Positions 35,102 to 45,541 of a stretch of 64,000 bases of DNA are shown here, piece after piece. Each line of letters begins with the position of its first letter. Position 1 is the first letter of the stretch. This DNA comes from Bacteroidota bacterium (GTDB lineage: Bacteria; Bacteroidota; Bacteroidia; Bacteroidales; VadinHA17), in contig JAKPDL010000227.1 of NCBI GenBank assembly GCA_029552825.1, forward strand, positions 203,195 to 267,194, in the 5' to 3' direction. Under the pieces are notes generated by a model. The model made no database searches. It worked only from the letters and a program-made list of their open reading frames with translations, and was not told the origin of the DNA. The position numbers and the translations under genes are program-made.

Positions 35102-37069
35102 TCATTTTTTAGGTGGATTTATTCCTCTGGCTTTTGCAGCTTCTTCAAGTCGCTGTTGCCATTTTGATTTTTTAAGAGGTTTTTTCTTGCTTTCTTCAAT
35201 CTTTGCCAGTATCTCTTCCTGGTTAATGAAACGTTTTGAGACAAGATTCTGGATATAGGAAAGAACATTAGCCAGGAAATAATAATATGTAAGTCCTGCT
35301 GAAAAATTGTTTAGTATCAGCATGAACATTACCGGCATCATGTACATCATTACTTTCATTCCAGGCTGGTCCTGACCTGACGTAGAGCCTGACATTTTCA
35401 TCGTAATAATGGTTGACGCCGTCATGAGCAAAGTAAAGAGGCTCACATGATCGCCGTAGAGAGGAATAGTAAAAGGCAGGTTGAGAATAGAATCGTATGT
35501 TGATAGATCTTTTGCCCACAGGAATGGTTCCTGACGAAGTTCGATTGATGTGGGAAAGAAACGGAACATTGCATACAATATAGGGAACTGCAGGAGTGTA
35601 GGAAGGCAACCTCCAAGCGGATTAATCCCTGCCCTTTTGTAAAGCTCCATTGTGGCCTGCTGCCGTTTCATGGCATCCTCCTGTTTCGGATATTTCTTTG
35701 CTATCTCATCGACAAGAGGCTTCAATACCATCATTTTCGCCTGTGCCTGGTACGATTTGAAAGTAAGCGGGAAAAGAATTATCTTGATAATAATAGTTAA
35801 TATTAAAATGATGATTCCGTAGTTCGAAATGTACCTGTTCAGCCAGTTAAAAATCGGGATAATGAGGTATTGATTTATCCACCGTGTAATGTTTTTGCCC
35901 AGTGTAACTATCTGCTCAAGTTCGTAACCCTCTTTTTTAAGAGTAGAAAAGTGATTCGGCCCCAGATAGAATTTAAATTGAAGAGGTTCAGGGTTCGAAG
36001 GAACAAACGGTACTCCAATTTCAGCAGTGAAATATTTTATGTATTTCTCTGATGCAGGAAGACGGGTTGATGAAAATGTGCCATTCTGAAAAAAACGATC
36101 TGTGATAATAACAGAGGAAAAAAACTGATCCTTAAATGCCACCCAGCTTAACCTTGTAGGTATATCAACTTTTTCAATTTCATTTCTCGACCTTTCTTTT
36201 ATACCATCTACTTCATCCTGATAATATTTGTATTTGATGGTAGTATATGATTCTTCACTTTGCCTGCTTTTCTCTTTCTGTGAAATATACATTCTCCAAT
36301 CGAGAGTTATTGTATTCTGGTTTTGTGCAACAACCCCGGACATTGACACGAAGTTGGCATTAAAGTCGACGGTATATTTTCCCGGGGAAAGAGTATATGT
36401 ATACTCTATGTATTTATTACTATCGGCGTACAGGTAAAGCGAGACAGACTGAGGCTTGTCTGTAACAATAAAATGCCTTTCTTCCGAAGGGAATTTAAAG
36501 AAAAGGTCGTTAGTCTGAACAGGTTTATTATCGGCTGTAAAGAAATTAAAACCAAATACTGTAGAGTCGCCATCAAATAGTATTAAAGGCAATGAATCAT
36601 AAGTTCTGTATTCTTTCAATCTTGCTGAATAAATTCTTCCGCCTTTAAGTGAAATTTTCAATTCAAGGAGGTTGTTTTCTAGAGTTATAAAATCGTTAGA
36701 TCCAGAAGCTGAAGCAGAAAAAATTCCGTACGAAGCCGTTCCTCCTTCAGCCGGCTCAGATAAATCTGCTGCAGGCACTTTCTCAGGTTCCTGTTGTTCG
36801 ACAATTTTATTCAGACTATCTGGCTGAACAAGACCAAGTTGCAGGTTAATATCATTAAGTTTAAGGATTATATCAGGCTGATTTGGTTTAATATTGAGTG
36901 CATTAATATATTCAGTGCGTGCTTTTTCATAATTACCTGTTTTATATAATGAATCAGCCAGAGTAATTTTTTCATTATAAATTTTATTAAGCCTTGCGTT
37001 ATTATAAATACTGAATCCGATAAAGATTAAGAAGATGAGTATCAGACCTGTTATGGTATTCTTATCCAT
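35102..37069 (-). CDS. yidC: Membrane protein insertase YidC
   Basis: About 655 residues. TM1 (NTITGLILIFLIFIGFSIYN) is followed by a TPR-like segment (LADSLYKTGNYEKARTEYIN...INPNQPD-type), then the periplasmic beta-sandwich domain (about 125-365) and the conserved insertase core with PTLLQFPILYAMF. The positively charged C-terminus is usual. I place the start at 37069, because the frame's earlier ATG at 37096 lies inside pyrG. It inserts and folds inner-membrane proteins, alone or with SecYEG. The TPR-like piece after TM1 is unusual. Confidence 0.95.
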   Translation of the reverse strand: MDKNTITGLILIFLIFIGFSIYNNARLNKIYNEKITLADSLYKTGNYEKARTEYINALNIKPNQPDIILKLNDINLQLGLVQPDSLNKIVEQQEPEKVPAADLSEPAEGGTASYGIFSASASGSNDFITLENNLLELKISLKGGRIYSARLKEYRTYDSLPLILFDGDSTVFGFNFFTADNKPVQTNDLFFKFPSEERHFIVTDKPQSVSLYLYADSNKYIEYTYTLSPGKYTVDFNANFVSMSGVVAQNQNTITLDWRMYISQKEKSRQSEESYTTIKYKYYQDEVDGIKERSRNEIEKVDIPTRLSWVAFKDQFFSSVIITDRFFQNGTFSSTRLPASEKYIKYFTAEIGVPFVPSNPEPLQFKFYLGPNHFSTLKKEGYELEQIVTLGKNITRWINQYLIIPIFNWLNRYISNYGIIILILTIIIKIILFPLTFKSYQAQAKMMVLKPLVDEIAKKYPKQEDAMKRQQATMELYKRAGINPLGGCLPTLLQFPILYAMFRFFPTSIELRQEPFLWAKDLSTYDSILNLPFTIPLYGDHVSLFTLLMTASTIITMKMSGSTSGQDQPGMKVMMYMMPVMFMLILNNFSAGLTYYYFLANVLSYIQNLVSKRFINQEEILAKIEESKKKPLKKSKWQQRLEEAAKARGINPPKK

Positions 37070-37073
37070 TTTT

Positions 37074-38702
<1,629 letters not shown>

Positions 38703-38716
38703 CTAAATTTTATTCC

Positions 38717-40915
38717 TTATAATTCCTCAACATTAATACGGTCAATAAGCTTAACTTTTTCCTCAAGCGTTTTTATTGTTTTCTTTGCATTCTTGATTTT
38801 TTCCTCGACTTCTTTGATCATTGTTTCTGCGTTGGGCGATTTTGCAAAGAAGCCAATGTTGTTCTCCCATAGAACAATATCATTTTCAAGTTGTTTGATT
38901 TTGGATATAAATTTTTCCCTTTCATTGCTGAGTTTACGCAGTGCCTTCGGATTTGACTTAAGGGTTTCAAGTTTTGTCTTGTATTTCAGGATGCTCTTGT
39001 CAACTTCGTCAATCTTCAATTTGTCAAATTGTTTGTTAAGAGCATTTCTATACCTGTTATTGATTTCCTCCTTACGATTGAAAGGCACAAAACCTATATC
39101 GGTCCATCTTTTCTGGATTTCCTTAAGTTTATTGAAGGCTTCCTGCACATCATCACCCGGCTCAAAATTTTCAAGCTCGGCAATAATAGCCTCTTTAGCT
39201 TTCAGGTTTTCTTCATATGTTGAATCGAGGCTGGCGAAATATTCAGCCTTTCTGTTGAAGAAATGATCACAGGCTTTCCTGAATCTTTTCCATATTTTAT
39301 CTGAATATTTTCTTGGAACAGGACCAATTTCTTTCCACTCTTTCTGAAGCCTAATAAGTGCTTCGGTCGTGGCTTTCCAGTCGGTACTTTCCTGTAATGC
39401 CTCAGCCTGAATGCAGAGATCCGTCTTACGCTGGAGGTTATTCATCTGCATCTCTTTACTGTCGGCATAAAAGTTCCTTTTCTTTTCAAAAAAAGCATCA
39501 CATGCTTCCCTGAAACGCTGGTATATTTTATTGTTTTGCTTTTTCGGAGCAAAGCCTATGGTTCGCCACATCTTCTGAAGATTTATAACAATCTTCGCTT
39601 TTTCTTCAAAATCTTTAAAAGTTTTCAACTCTTCCCTGTTGATCTCCTCAACTTTTTCACAGAGGGCGATTTTGGCTTCAAGGTTTTTCTTCTGCTCCTC
39701 CTTCTGTTTTTCAAAAAACTCATGATGCCTTTTATTTATTTTGGCAGTAGCCTCCTTAAACCTTTCCCAAATCTCATTTTTCGACTCATGCGGCACAGGA
39801 CCAATCTCCCTCCAAGCATTGTGAAGATCCTGTAACAATTTAAATGCTGTAACCGGGTTAGGTTCAAGCATTAATTCTTCAGCTTTTTCGCATAATCTTA
39901 CTTTTGCCTCAAGATTTTTCTTAAGGTCAAGATCCCGGAGTTCCTTGTTGATTTTTATATAATCATAAAATATCTCAACTGCATGATGATAATTCTCCCA
40001 CAGGTCTTTCAATGCACTTTGAGGAACAATCCCTACTGCATGCCATTCGTTCTGAAGAGCTCTGAATTCCTGAAATGTTTTATTTATTGATTCTTCCCTG
40101 TTAACCAGATCTTTAATTTTCTCAATTATCTCATATTTCTTTCTGAGATTCTCAAGTTTTTCAGCCTCCTGAATTTTCCCGTAATCACTCTTTTTCGATT
40201 TGTATTTTTCAAGAAGCTCTTTCACTTTAACCTCAAGAGGGTCAACAAGAACTCTGTAATCTTCAGCCTTACCTCCCTCTTCGAGAAACTTTTTTTTCCT
40301 TTCCTCGTTCTCTTTTCTTATCTTCTTGTAAAACAGACTCTTTATCCTTTCAACATCATTTTTTATCTCATTTGGAGGTCTGTTGTCAATAATCAATTCA
40401 AGTGTTTCAACCAGTTTTTCTTTTGAATAACCCGAATAATCAACAGGAGGTAGTTCAATATCCTTATAATCTTCAGGTATATCCCCCTGCCTCTCAGCTG
40501 CCAGGCTTGTTTCAGGAATAACGACTGGCGAAACAGATTTCTTTTCTCCGCTTTTCTTTCTTGGCCTTTTAGCTTTATCCTCGCCTGATATATGTTCACC
40601 CGAGTCAGGCAAGTCCTCACTGGCCTCAGCTGTTTCGGTTGACTGAACAACTGGCACACTTTCAGTTCCGGTGTTGATTTTTTCCTCGTTCTTTTTTTCC
40701 GAAACAGAAAATTCTGTCATGTCCACTTCCCCATCCCGGGTTTTTTTCTCATCAGACGTCAGGCTTTCCGGTTTTTCCGTTTCATTAACAGAAAAATCAA
40801 CAGGAGGTTCAATATTACCTCCGGGCACATTCCCTGTACTTTCGCCAGCACCTTCAGTAGCTGCGAATTGTTCATTCAGAACAGGATTGTTTGGATCTTT
40901 CTCAATCATTTTCAA
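38717..40915 (-). CDS. DUF349 repeat protein
   Basis: A 732-residue, highly charged helical protein. Residues 1-140 are acidic, low-complexity and probably disordered. From about residue 200 onward are five DUF349 units, each marked by a W-x-x-[IV]-G-x-[VA]-P core: EWHAVGIVPQ, AWREIGPVPH, MWRTIGFAPK, EWKEIGPVPR and RWTDIGFVPF. A C-terminal coiled coil follows. DUF349 proteins are cytoplasmic with poorly known roles. It heads a three-gene run with pyrG and yidC. Confidence 0.88.
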   Translation of the reverse strand: MKMIEKDPNNPVLNEQFAATEGAGESTGNVPGGNIEPPVDFSVNETEKPESLTSDEKKTRDGEVDMTEFSVSEKKNEEKINTGTESVPVVQSTETAEASEDLPDSGEHISGEDKAKRPRKKSGEKKSVSPVVIPETSLAAERQGDIPEDYKDIELPPVDYSGYSKEKLVETLELIIDNRPPNEIKNDVERIKSLFYKKIRKENEERKKKFLEEGGKAEDYRVLVDPLEVKVKELLEKYKSKKSDYGKIQEAEKLENLRKKYEIIEKIKDLVNREESINKTFQEFRALQNEWHAVGIVPQSALKDLWENYHHAVEIFYDYIKINKELRDLDLKKNLEAKVRLCEKAEELMLEPNPVTAFKLLQDLHNAWREIGPVPHESKNEIWERFKEATAKINKRHHEFFEKQKEEQKKNLEAKIALCEKVEEINREELKTFKDFEEKAKIVINLQKMWRTIGFAPKKQNNKIYQRFREACDAFFEKKRNFYADSKEMQMNNLQRKTDLCIQAEALQESTDWKATTEALIRLQKEWKEIGPVPRKYSDKIWKRFRKACDHFFNRKAEYFASLDSTYEENLKAKEAIIAELENFEPGDDVQEAFNKLKEIQKRWTDIGFVPFNRKEEINNRYRNALNKQFDKLKIDEVDKSILKYKTKLETLKSNPKALRKLSNEREKFISKIKQLENDIVLWENNIGFFAKSPNAETMIKEVEEKIKNAKKTIKTLEEKVKLIDRINVEEL

Positions 40916-41104
40916 CCCCTTTCAAGTATTTTATTCACTAGCAAATTACATGGAAACCCATGAAATTTTTGAGACACGAAAATATTGAATATTTTAATAA
41001 AACTCAAAGTTTTAATTCAAATAATGAAATTTAAATTTGAAGCTACTTGTTTATAGAATATAAAGCCGTTTAAAAAATCCTGTCGTAAATTCGCAACTTA
41101 TTGA

Positions 41105-41112
41105 TATTTTTG
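41105..41112 (+). promoter_or_regulatory. -7 promoter element before a small membrane-protein gene
   Basis: TATTTTTG matches TAnnTTTG and lies 24 bases before the ATG at 41137, a normal distance. It supports transcription of the small gene that follows. The -33 region is not convincing. Confidence 0.4.
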
Positions 41113-41136
41113 AACTCTGAAAATTAAAATATCTCA

Positions 41137-41310
41137 ATGAAAGATCCGGTCTCAATTTTCATTACTGTTACAGTTTTTATTATAGTTGCAATAAGGCTTT
41201 ATCTTCGTTACAAGGAGAAGTGTACATCAGGTGCAAATAAGGCAAAAAGCAAACAGGATTTAAGTTCTTCCCCGCAGGAAGAAGAATATGAACCTTATAA
41301 AAATAAATAA
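41137..41310 (+). CDS. Small single-pass membrane protein (57 residues)
   Basis: An ATG-started frame of 57 codons ending TAA. The product begins MKDPVSIFITVTVFIIVAIR, giving one membrane helix at about residues 5-22. A basic patch and a polar tail ending EEEYEPYKNK follow. The inside-positive pattern (RYKEK after the helix) suggests an N-out orientation. It stands alone on the plus strand, convergent with the HlyD gene 7 bases away. It could belong functionally to the exporter next door. No family recognised. Confidence 0.55.
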   Translation: MKDPVSIFITVTVFIIVAIRLYLRYKEKCTSGANKAKSKQDLSSSPQEEEYEPYKNK

Positions 41311-41317
41311 GGTTTTC

Positions 41318-42601
41318 TTATCTCTTGTTACGGGATATAAGATACCTGAATGGATAAATCATTTTCTCCAGAAGGCTTCTGTCGTCAGTAATTATCTCTG
41401 CCACACCTGTCATATTCTGGGTAAACTCAAGAGTCCGGTTATATAATGTTGTAAGTCCGTTTTTAAGTTCCACCTCAATCAGATATGAATCACCGGCTGG
41501 AACAAGTGCTTTTGAGCGTATAACACCCTGTAGCATACCATATTCCATATAAGGATATCCGTTTAGTTTTATGTTCACTATTTGCCCTTCCCGTACCTTA
41601 CCAGATTTATACATTTTAAGATAGATTTTACCAATATAGTTCCCGGGATTATCAGGCACAACTGACATAACTGTTTCATCTTTCTTCACAAGCTGATTTA
41701 CTGACCAGTACCTTGAAAAAGTAACCTGTCCTTCCACTGGAGACACGAGCAAATATGTATTTTCCCAGATGCTAAGCTCCGCCCTCAAGTTCTTCAATGC
41801 TTCACGAGCATTAGAATAAAGCTTATCAAGCTCTTCTGAACGTTTTATTGAATATTCTTCTATAAGTTGCCTTTTATTAATCATTTCGATATTCTTTGCT
41901 GAAATATCCAGCCGTACTTTCTGTAATTCAATTTGTTGTCTGATTAATGCCTGTTTTGAGTTTTCATAATCTGCCGGAGCAATTGATTTACCTGCATTTA
42001 ATGCTGAATCGCGCCTGAATTTATTAAGTTCAATAAGATAATTTTCATTATAGAATTTTTCATTTTCCTGTAAACGAGCAGTATATGTTTTCAGCTCCCT
42101 CAGTTCTTCATTCACAGCATTTATTCTGGCATTATAGTAGTCGTTCTTAATAAAATTATCAATATCTGATATACTCTTTCTGAATGTTTCATAGGGTGTT
42201 TGCAGTTCTCCAAGGTTGTAAAAATCTGGAATAGTCTCGATTTTTACATCACTTCTGAGGTTAAATGTATCAATAAAGTTTTTTAGTTTTCGAACCTCTT
42301 CAAATGATGCCGGGTTTTCCATTACGGCAAGCACTTCACCAGCCTTCACCTGCTGTTTATCCGAAACCATCAGGTGCATTATGCGGCCTGTTGTTTTAGA
42401 CATTATGGAAGCAGGAGGGTTTTCGGTTGTTATTTCAACCTGAGCAGGAACAATATCAGGATATTTAATCAGCCATGCAAAAGAAATGAATAATACAAAT
42501 ATTGCGAATATAATCATGGTGCCCCATCTGAGGATTTTACCCGGAGGATTTCCCATTATCTCCCTCACAGGCTCAGAATATTGAATTTCGTGCTTTTTCA
42601 C
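41318..42601 (-). CDS. HlyD-family membrane fusion protein for peptide export
   Basis: The 427-residue adaptor has a short cytoplasmic start, one membrane helix at about residues 29-47 (TMIIFAIFVLFISFAWLI), and a barrel-sandwich half motif (IMSKTTGRIMHLMVSDKQQVKAGEVLAV). A long coiled-coil hairpin (about 90-270) follows, then the second half (LLVSPVEGQVTFSRYWSVNQLVKKDETV). It is translated 26 bases after the C39 exporter and should link that ABC transporter to an outer-membrane channel, which is not encoded here. Likely cargo is the double-glycine peptide encoded at 48847. Confidence 0.88.
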   Translation of the reverse strand: MKKHEIQYSEPVREIMGNPPGKILRWGTMIIFAIFVLFISFAWLIKYPDIVPAQVEITTENPPASIMSKTTGRIMHLMVSDKQQVKAGEVLAVMENPASFEEVRKLKNFIDTFNLRSDVKIETIPDFYNLGELQTPYETFRKSISDIDNFIKNDYYNARINAVNEELRELKTYTARLQENEKFYNENYLIELNKFRRDSALNAGKSIAPADYENSKQALIRQQIELQKVRLDISAKNIEMINKRQLIEEYSIKRSEELDKLYSNAREALKNLRAELSIWENTYLLVSPVEGQVTFSRYWSVNQLVKKDETVMSVVPDNPGNYIGKIYLKMYKSGKVREGQIVNIKLNGYPYMEYGMLQGVIRSKALVPAGDSYLIEVELKNGLTTLYNRTLEFTQNMTGVAEIITDDRSLLEKMIYPFRYLISRNKR

Positions 42602-42627
42602 CCTTATGCGCTTTATCAGAGTATTAT

Positions 42628-44814
42628 TCAGTTACCGAGTTCAAGCTGATTTTTTATAAGATTAAAGTAAGCCCCCTGCCTTTCAATAAGTTCATTGTGT
42701 GTACCTGACTCAACAATTCGTCCGTTATCGAGTACTACAATCTTATCTGCATCCCTTACCGTGCTTAGCCTGTGAGCAACAATTATTACAGTCTTGTTTT
42801 TGAAAAAGCTTTTAAGATTTTCAACTATTACCTTTTCACTTCCTGCATCGAGTGAATTTGTTGCTTCATCAAATATAATTATCTCAGGATCTTTATACAC
42901 TACCCGTGCTATAAGAAGTCTTTGTTTCTGACCTTCACTTAAACCATGCCCATTCATCCCAACTTTTGTATTATAGCTTAATGGCAGCGACTCAATGAAA
43001 CCTCTTATGTTGGCAATCTCGGCTGCTCTGTAAAGCCTCTCCTCATCTATTGTTTCAACCCCCGGAGCAATGTTAGATGCAATTGTATCGGCAAAGATGT
43101 AACCGTCCTGCATAACCGCACCTACCTTTTTCCTCCATGTTTTGAGACTAATATTTTCCAGTTTTGTATCTCCTACAACTATTTCTCCTGTAACTGGTTT
43201 ATAAAAACCAAGTATCATCTTAAGCAGGGTTGTTTTGCCGCTTCCACTGGCACCAACAATTGCCGTTACATTATTTTCTTTAATCACAAGATCAATATCT
43301 TTAAGTACAAAGGGAGATCTTGGTCCCTCGTATTGATATGAAAGATTATTGATATAAATATCTTTCCTCTCGGGCATTTTCTTCACTTTGGCTTCGGGCT
43401 CAGGTTCCTCGTCATCCATTGAATGAACTTCAGATAATCTATCAAGACTAAGTTTTGCATCCTGCGACACTCTGAAGAAATAAATTATCTGATTAACAGG
43501 TAAGTTTAACTGACCGATAATAAATTGAATCGCAAGCATCATACCGAGTGTCATTTCGCCCTTAATAACCGTTGTTGCCGAAACAAGTGTAATCAAAATA
43601 TTAGTGACCTCATGAATCAATGTAGCTCCGGCCGACTGATGCTGCAGGAGGTTCAACCCTTTAACCCTCAAATGAAAAAGACCTGCCTGAAGGTTTTCCC
43701 ATTCCCACCTTCGCGCAAGTTCACTCTGAGTGAGTTTAATTTCCTGCATGCCATTGACCATCTGAATGAGTTTGCTGTTTGTTGTTGACATCTGTCTGAA
43801 CCTCTGGGCATCAAGAATAGCGCGGGATTTCATGAAAAGAGATACCCAGCCAATATATGCCAGAGTACCGGCAAGAAAAATCAAAAGAATCTTTAAATTG
43901 AAAATAGCCAGAACTATTCCAAAAACAATCAGGTTGAAAAATGAAAACATTATGCTCAGAGATGCTGAGGTGAGAAATTCTTCTATCCTGTTGTTGTCAT
44001 CTATTCTCTGCAGTATGTCGCCTGTTAATTTTGTATCAAAGAATGAGACAGGCAGAGCCATCAGTTTGTGCAGAAAACCTGATACCACTGCAACATTTAT
44101 TCTTGCACCTATATGAAGCAATAGCCAGTTACGTATATACTCAACAGAAAACCTTCCTGCCACAAGTGCAAGTTGAGCAAAAAGAATAAGATAGATAAAG
44201 CCTATATCGCTATTATTGATACCTATATCTATAACTGACTGGGTAATAAAAGGAATAACCAGCTGAATAAGACTGCCGAGGAAAAGTCCGAGGAATAACT
44301 GATAAAAATACTTTTTGTATAATCTAAAATACTTCCAGAGAAACAGGAAACCTTTTTTTTGTTCCTTCTCCTCTTCAGTTTCATAAAATGCCGGAGTAGG
44401 TTCCATTATCAGAACCAGTCCCACTGGCTCTCCGTTAATAACTGTTCCTGACCAATTATTAATGAATTCCTGATGGCTGTATTTAAGCAGACCCAGTGCC
44501 GGATCGGCAACCCATATATACTTCGGTGAAACTCTGTATACAACAATGAAGTGTCTTTGTTTCCAGTGAACTATACAGGGCAATGGGACATTTTTGATAA
44601 ATGTACTGAAAGGTATTTTCACTCCTATGGTCCTAAAACCCAGAGTATCTGCTGCTTCCGACAGACCAAGAAATGACACACCCTCCCTGGTAATGTAGCA
44701 TCTTTTACGGAGAGATTCAAGTGAAAAATTCTTTCCATAAAAACCTGCTATCATCTTAAGGCAGGCAGGTCCACAATCCATTGCATCTGGTTGCCTGACA
44801 AACGGAAATGACAT
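42628..44814 (-). CDS. Peptidase-containing ABC exporter (C39 PCAT)
   Basis: The 728-residue protein joins an N-terminal C39 peptidase (Cys14 in DCGPACL, His88 in QRHFIVV, Asp104 in ADPA), a six-helix membrane domain (about 165-440) and an ATPase (Walker A GASGSGKT, signature LSEGQKQR, Walker B IIIFDEATNSLD). Such transporters cut the leader after a double glycine and export the released peptide. All catalytic residues are intact. It forms an operon with the HlyD gene and is divergent from the sigma factor gene. A matching double-glycine peptide gene lies 4 kb away. Confidence 0.93.
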   Translation of the reverse strand: MSFPFVRQPDAMDCGPACLKMIAGFYGKNFSLESLRKRCYITREGVSFLGLSEAADTLGFRTIGVKIPFSTFIKNVPLPCIVHWKQRHFIVVYRVSPKYIWVADPALGLLKYSHQEFINNWSGTVINGEPVGLVLIMEPTPAFYETEEEKEQKKGFLFLWKYFRLYKKYFYQLFLGLFLGSLIQLVIPFITQSVIDIGINNSDIGFIYLILFAQLALVAGRFSVEYIRNWLLLHIGARINVAVVSGFLHKLMALPVSFFDTKLTGDILQRIDDNNRIEEFLTSASLSIMFSFFNLIVFGIVLAIFNLKILLIFLAGTLAYIGWVSLFMKSRAILDAQRFRQMSTTNSKLIQMVNGMQEIKLTQSELARRWEWENLQAGLFHLRVKGLNLLQHQSAGATLIHEVTNILITLVSATTVIKGEMTLGMMLAIQFIIGQLNLPVNQIIYFFRVSQDAKLSLDRLSEVHSMDDEEPEPEAKVKKMPERKDIYINNLSYQYEGPRSPFVLKDIDLVIKENNVTAIVGASGSGKTTLLKMILGFYKPVTGEIVVGDTKLENISLKTWRKKVGAVMQDGYIFADTIASNIAPGVETIDEERLYRAAEIANIRGFIESLPLSYNTKVGMNGHGLSEGQKQRLLIARVVYKDPEIIIFDEATNSLDAGSEKVIVENLKSFFKNKTVIIVAHRLSTVRDADKIVVLDNGRIVESGTHNELIERQGAYFNLIKNQLELGN

Positions 44815-44902
44815 TACTCAAATACAGATAGTTTTTTAGTTAGGGTAAAGATATTTATTTTTGACAATGTAAAATTTCAATATTTTATAAAAACTATAAT
44901 CA

Positions 44903-44914
44903 GTGTAACAAATT
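44903..44914 (+). promoter_or_regulatory. GTGT-A-ACAAATT motif upstream of the sigma factor gene
   Basis: GTGTAACAAATT here matches GTGTCACAAATT at 48761-48772, upstream of the double-glycine peptide gene, in 11 of 12 positions. A shorter GTGTAACA occurs at 49208-49215 before the anti-sigma-like gene. It may be a shared -35-like element or operator; downstream spacing to other motifs is not constant. Confidence 0.35.
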
Positions 44915-44939
44915 TACTGTGGATTACCTTTGGAAATAG

Positions 44940-44947
44940 TATATTTG
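44940..44947 (+). promoter_or_regulatory. -7 promoter element of the sigma factor gene
   Basis: TATATTTG matches TAnnTTTG and predicts transcription starting near 44953, about 22 bases before the TTG start codon. ACTG at 44916-44919 is a weak -33 candidate at 20-base spacing. Confidence 0.45.
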
Positions 44948-44974
44948 TCAATCAATTAAGGTATCAACAGGGGA

Positions 44975-45541
44975 TTGTTGGGGAAATTATCAGATAAGGA
45001 TATAATAGAAGGTGTTCGCCATCAGGACGAAAAGGTTCTCAATTATTTGTACGACAACTATTTTAAGCTGGTTAAAAATCATGTAATTAAGAATAACGGT
45101 ACTGAAGACGATGCTTCAGATGTTTTTCAGGAAACTATCATTCTTCTCTATCAGAAAATATGTGAAAACAATCTGGAACTGACCAGTGACCTGAGGGGGT
45201 TTTTCTTTGGTATCGCACGAAATGTATGGAATAATCTTTTCCGACAGAAGTCCAAAACCGAAGAGCTTCATAATATTGATATTGTTGAAGAAAATGATGA
45301 AGAAGTATCAGATCAGCTTTTTATGAAGATCATGACAAGAGCATTTAATAAACTTAAACCTGAGTGCCAGGAAGTATTAAAAATGTTTTATGATGGACTC
45401 TCATTTGAAGAAATAGCTCAGAAAATGAATTATAAAAATGAAACATATGCTCGCAGAAAAAAATATCTGTGCAAGGAAGCTTTGATTGAAATCATAAAAT
45501 CTGATCCAGAATACATTGAATATCAACGCTTTTTAAAATAG
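44975..45541 (+). CDS. ECF-type RNA polymerase sigma factor
   Basis: The 188-residue protein has sigma region 2 (about 15-85, LYDNYFKLVKNHVIKNNGTEDDASDVFQET) and region 4 (about 120-175, LKPECQEVLKMFYDGLSFEEIAQKMNYKNE). The length and lack of regions 1 and 3 fit the ECF group. The start is TTG, preceded by CAGGGG; a second TTG follows directly. It is divergent from the C39 exporter, and its 3' end overlaps the CHAT gene by 19 bases tail to tail. The likely regulator is the anti-sigma-like TPR protein at 49388. Confidence 0.9.
   Translation: MLGKLSDKDIIEGVRHQDEKVLNYLYDNYFKLVKNHVIKNNGTEDDASDVFQETIILLYQKICENNLELTSDLRGFFFGIARNVWNNLFRQKSKTEELHNIDIVEENDEEVSDQLFMKIMTRAFNKLKPECQEVLKMFYDGLSFEEIAQKMNYKNETYARRKKYLCKEALIEIIKSDPEYIEYQRFLK

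Noticed and set aside
42628..44814. Lantibiotic or other modified-peptide cluster around the C39 exporter
   Set aside because: No LanB/LanC/LanM, radical SAM maturase or other modifying enzyme is present within the neighbouring 10 kb, and the peptide core lacks the usual target residues.
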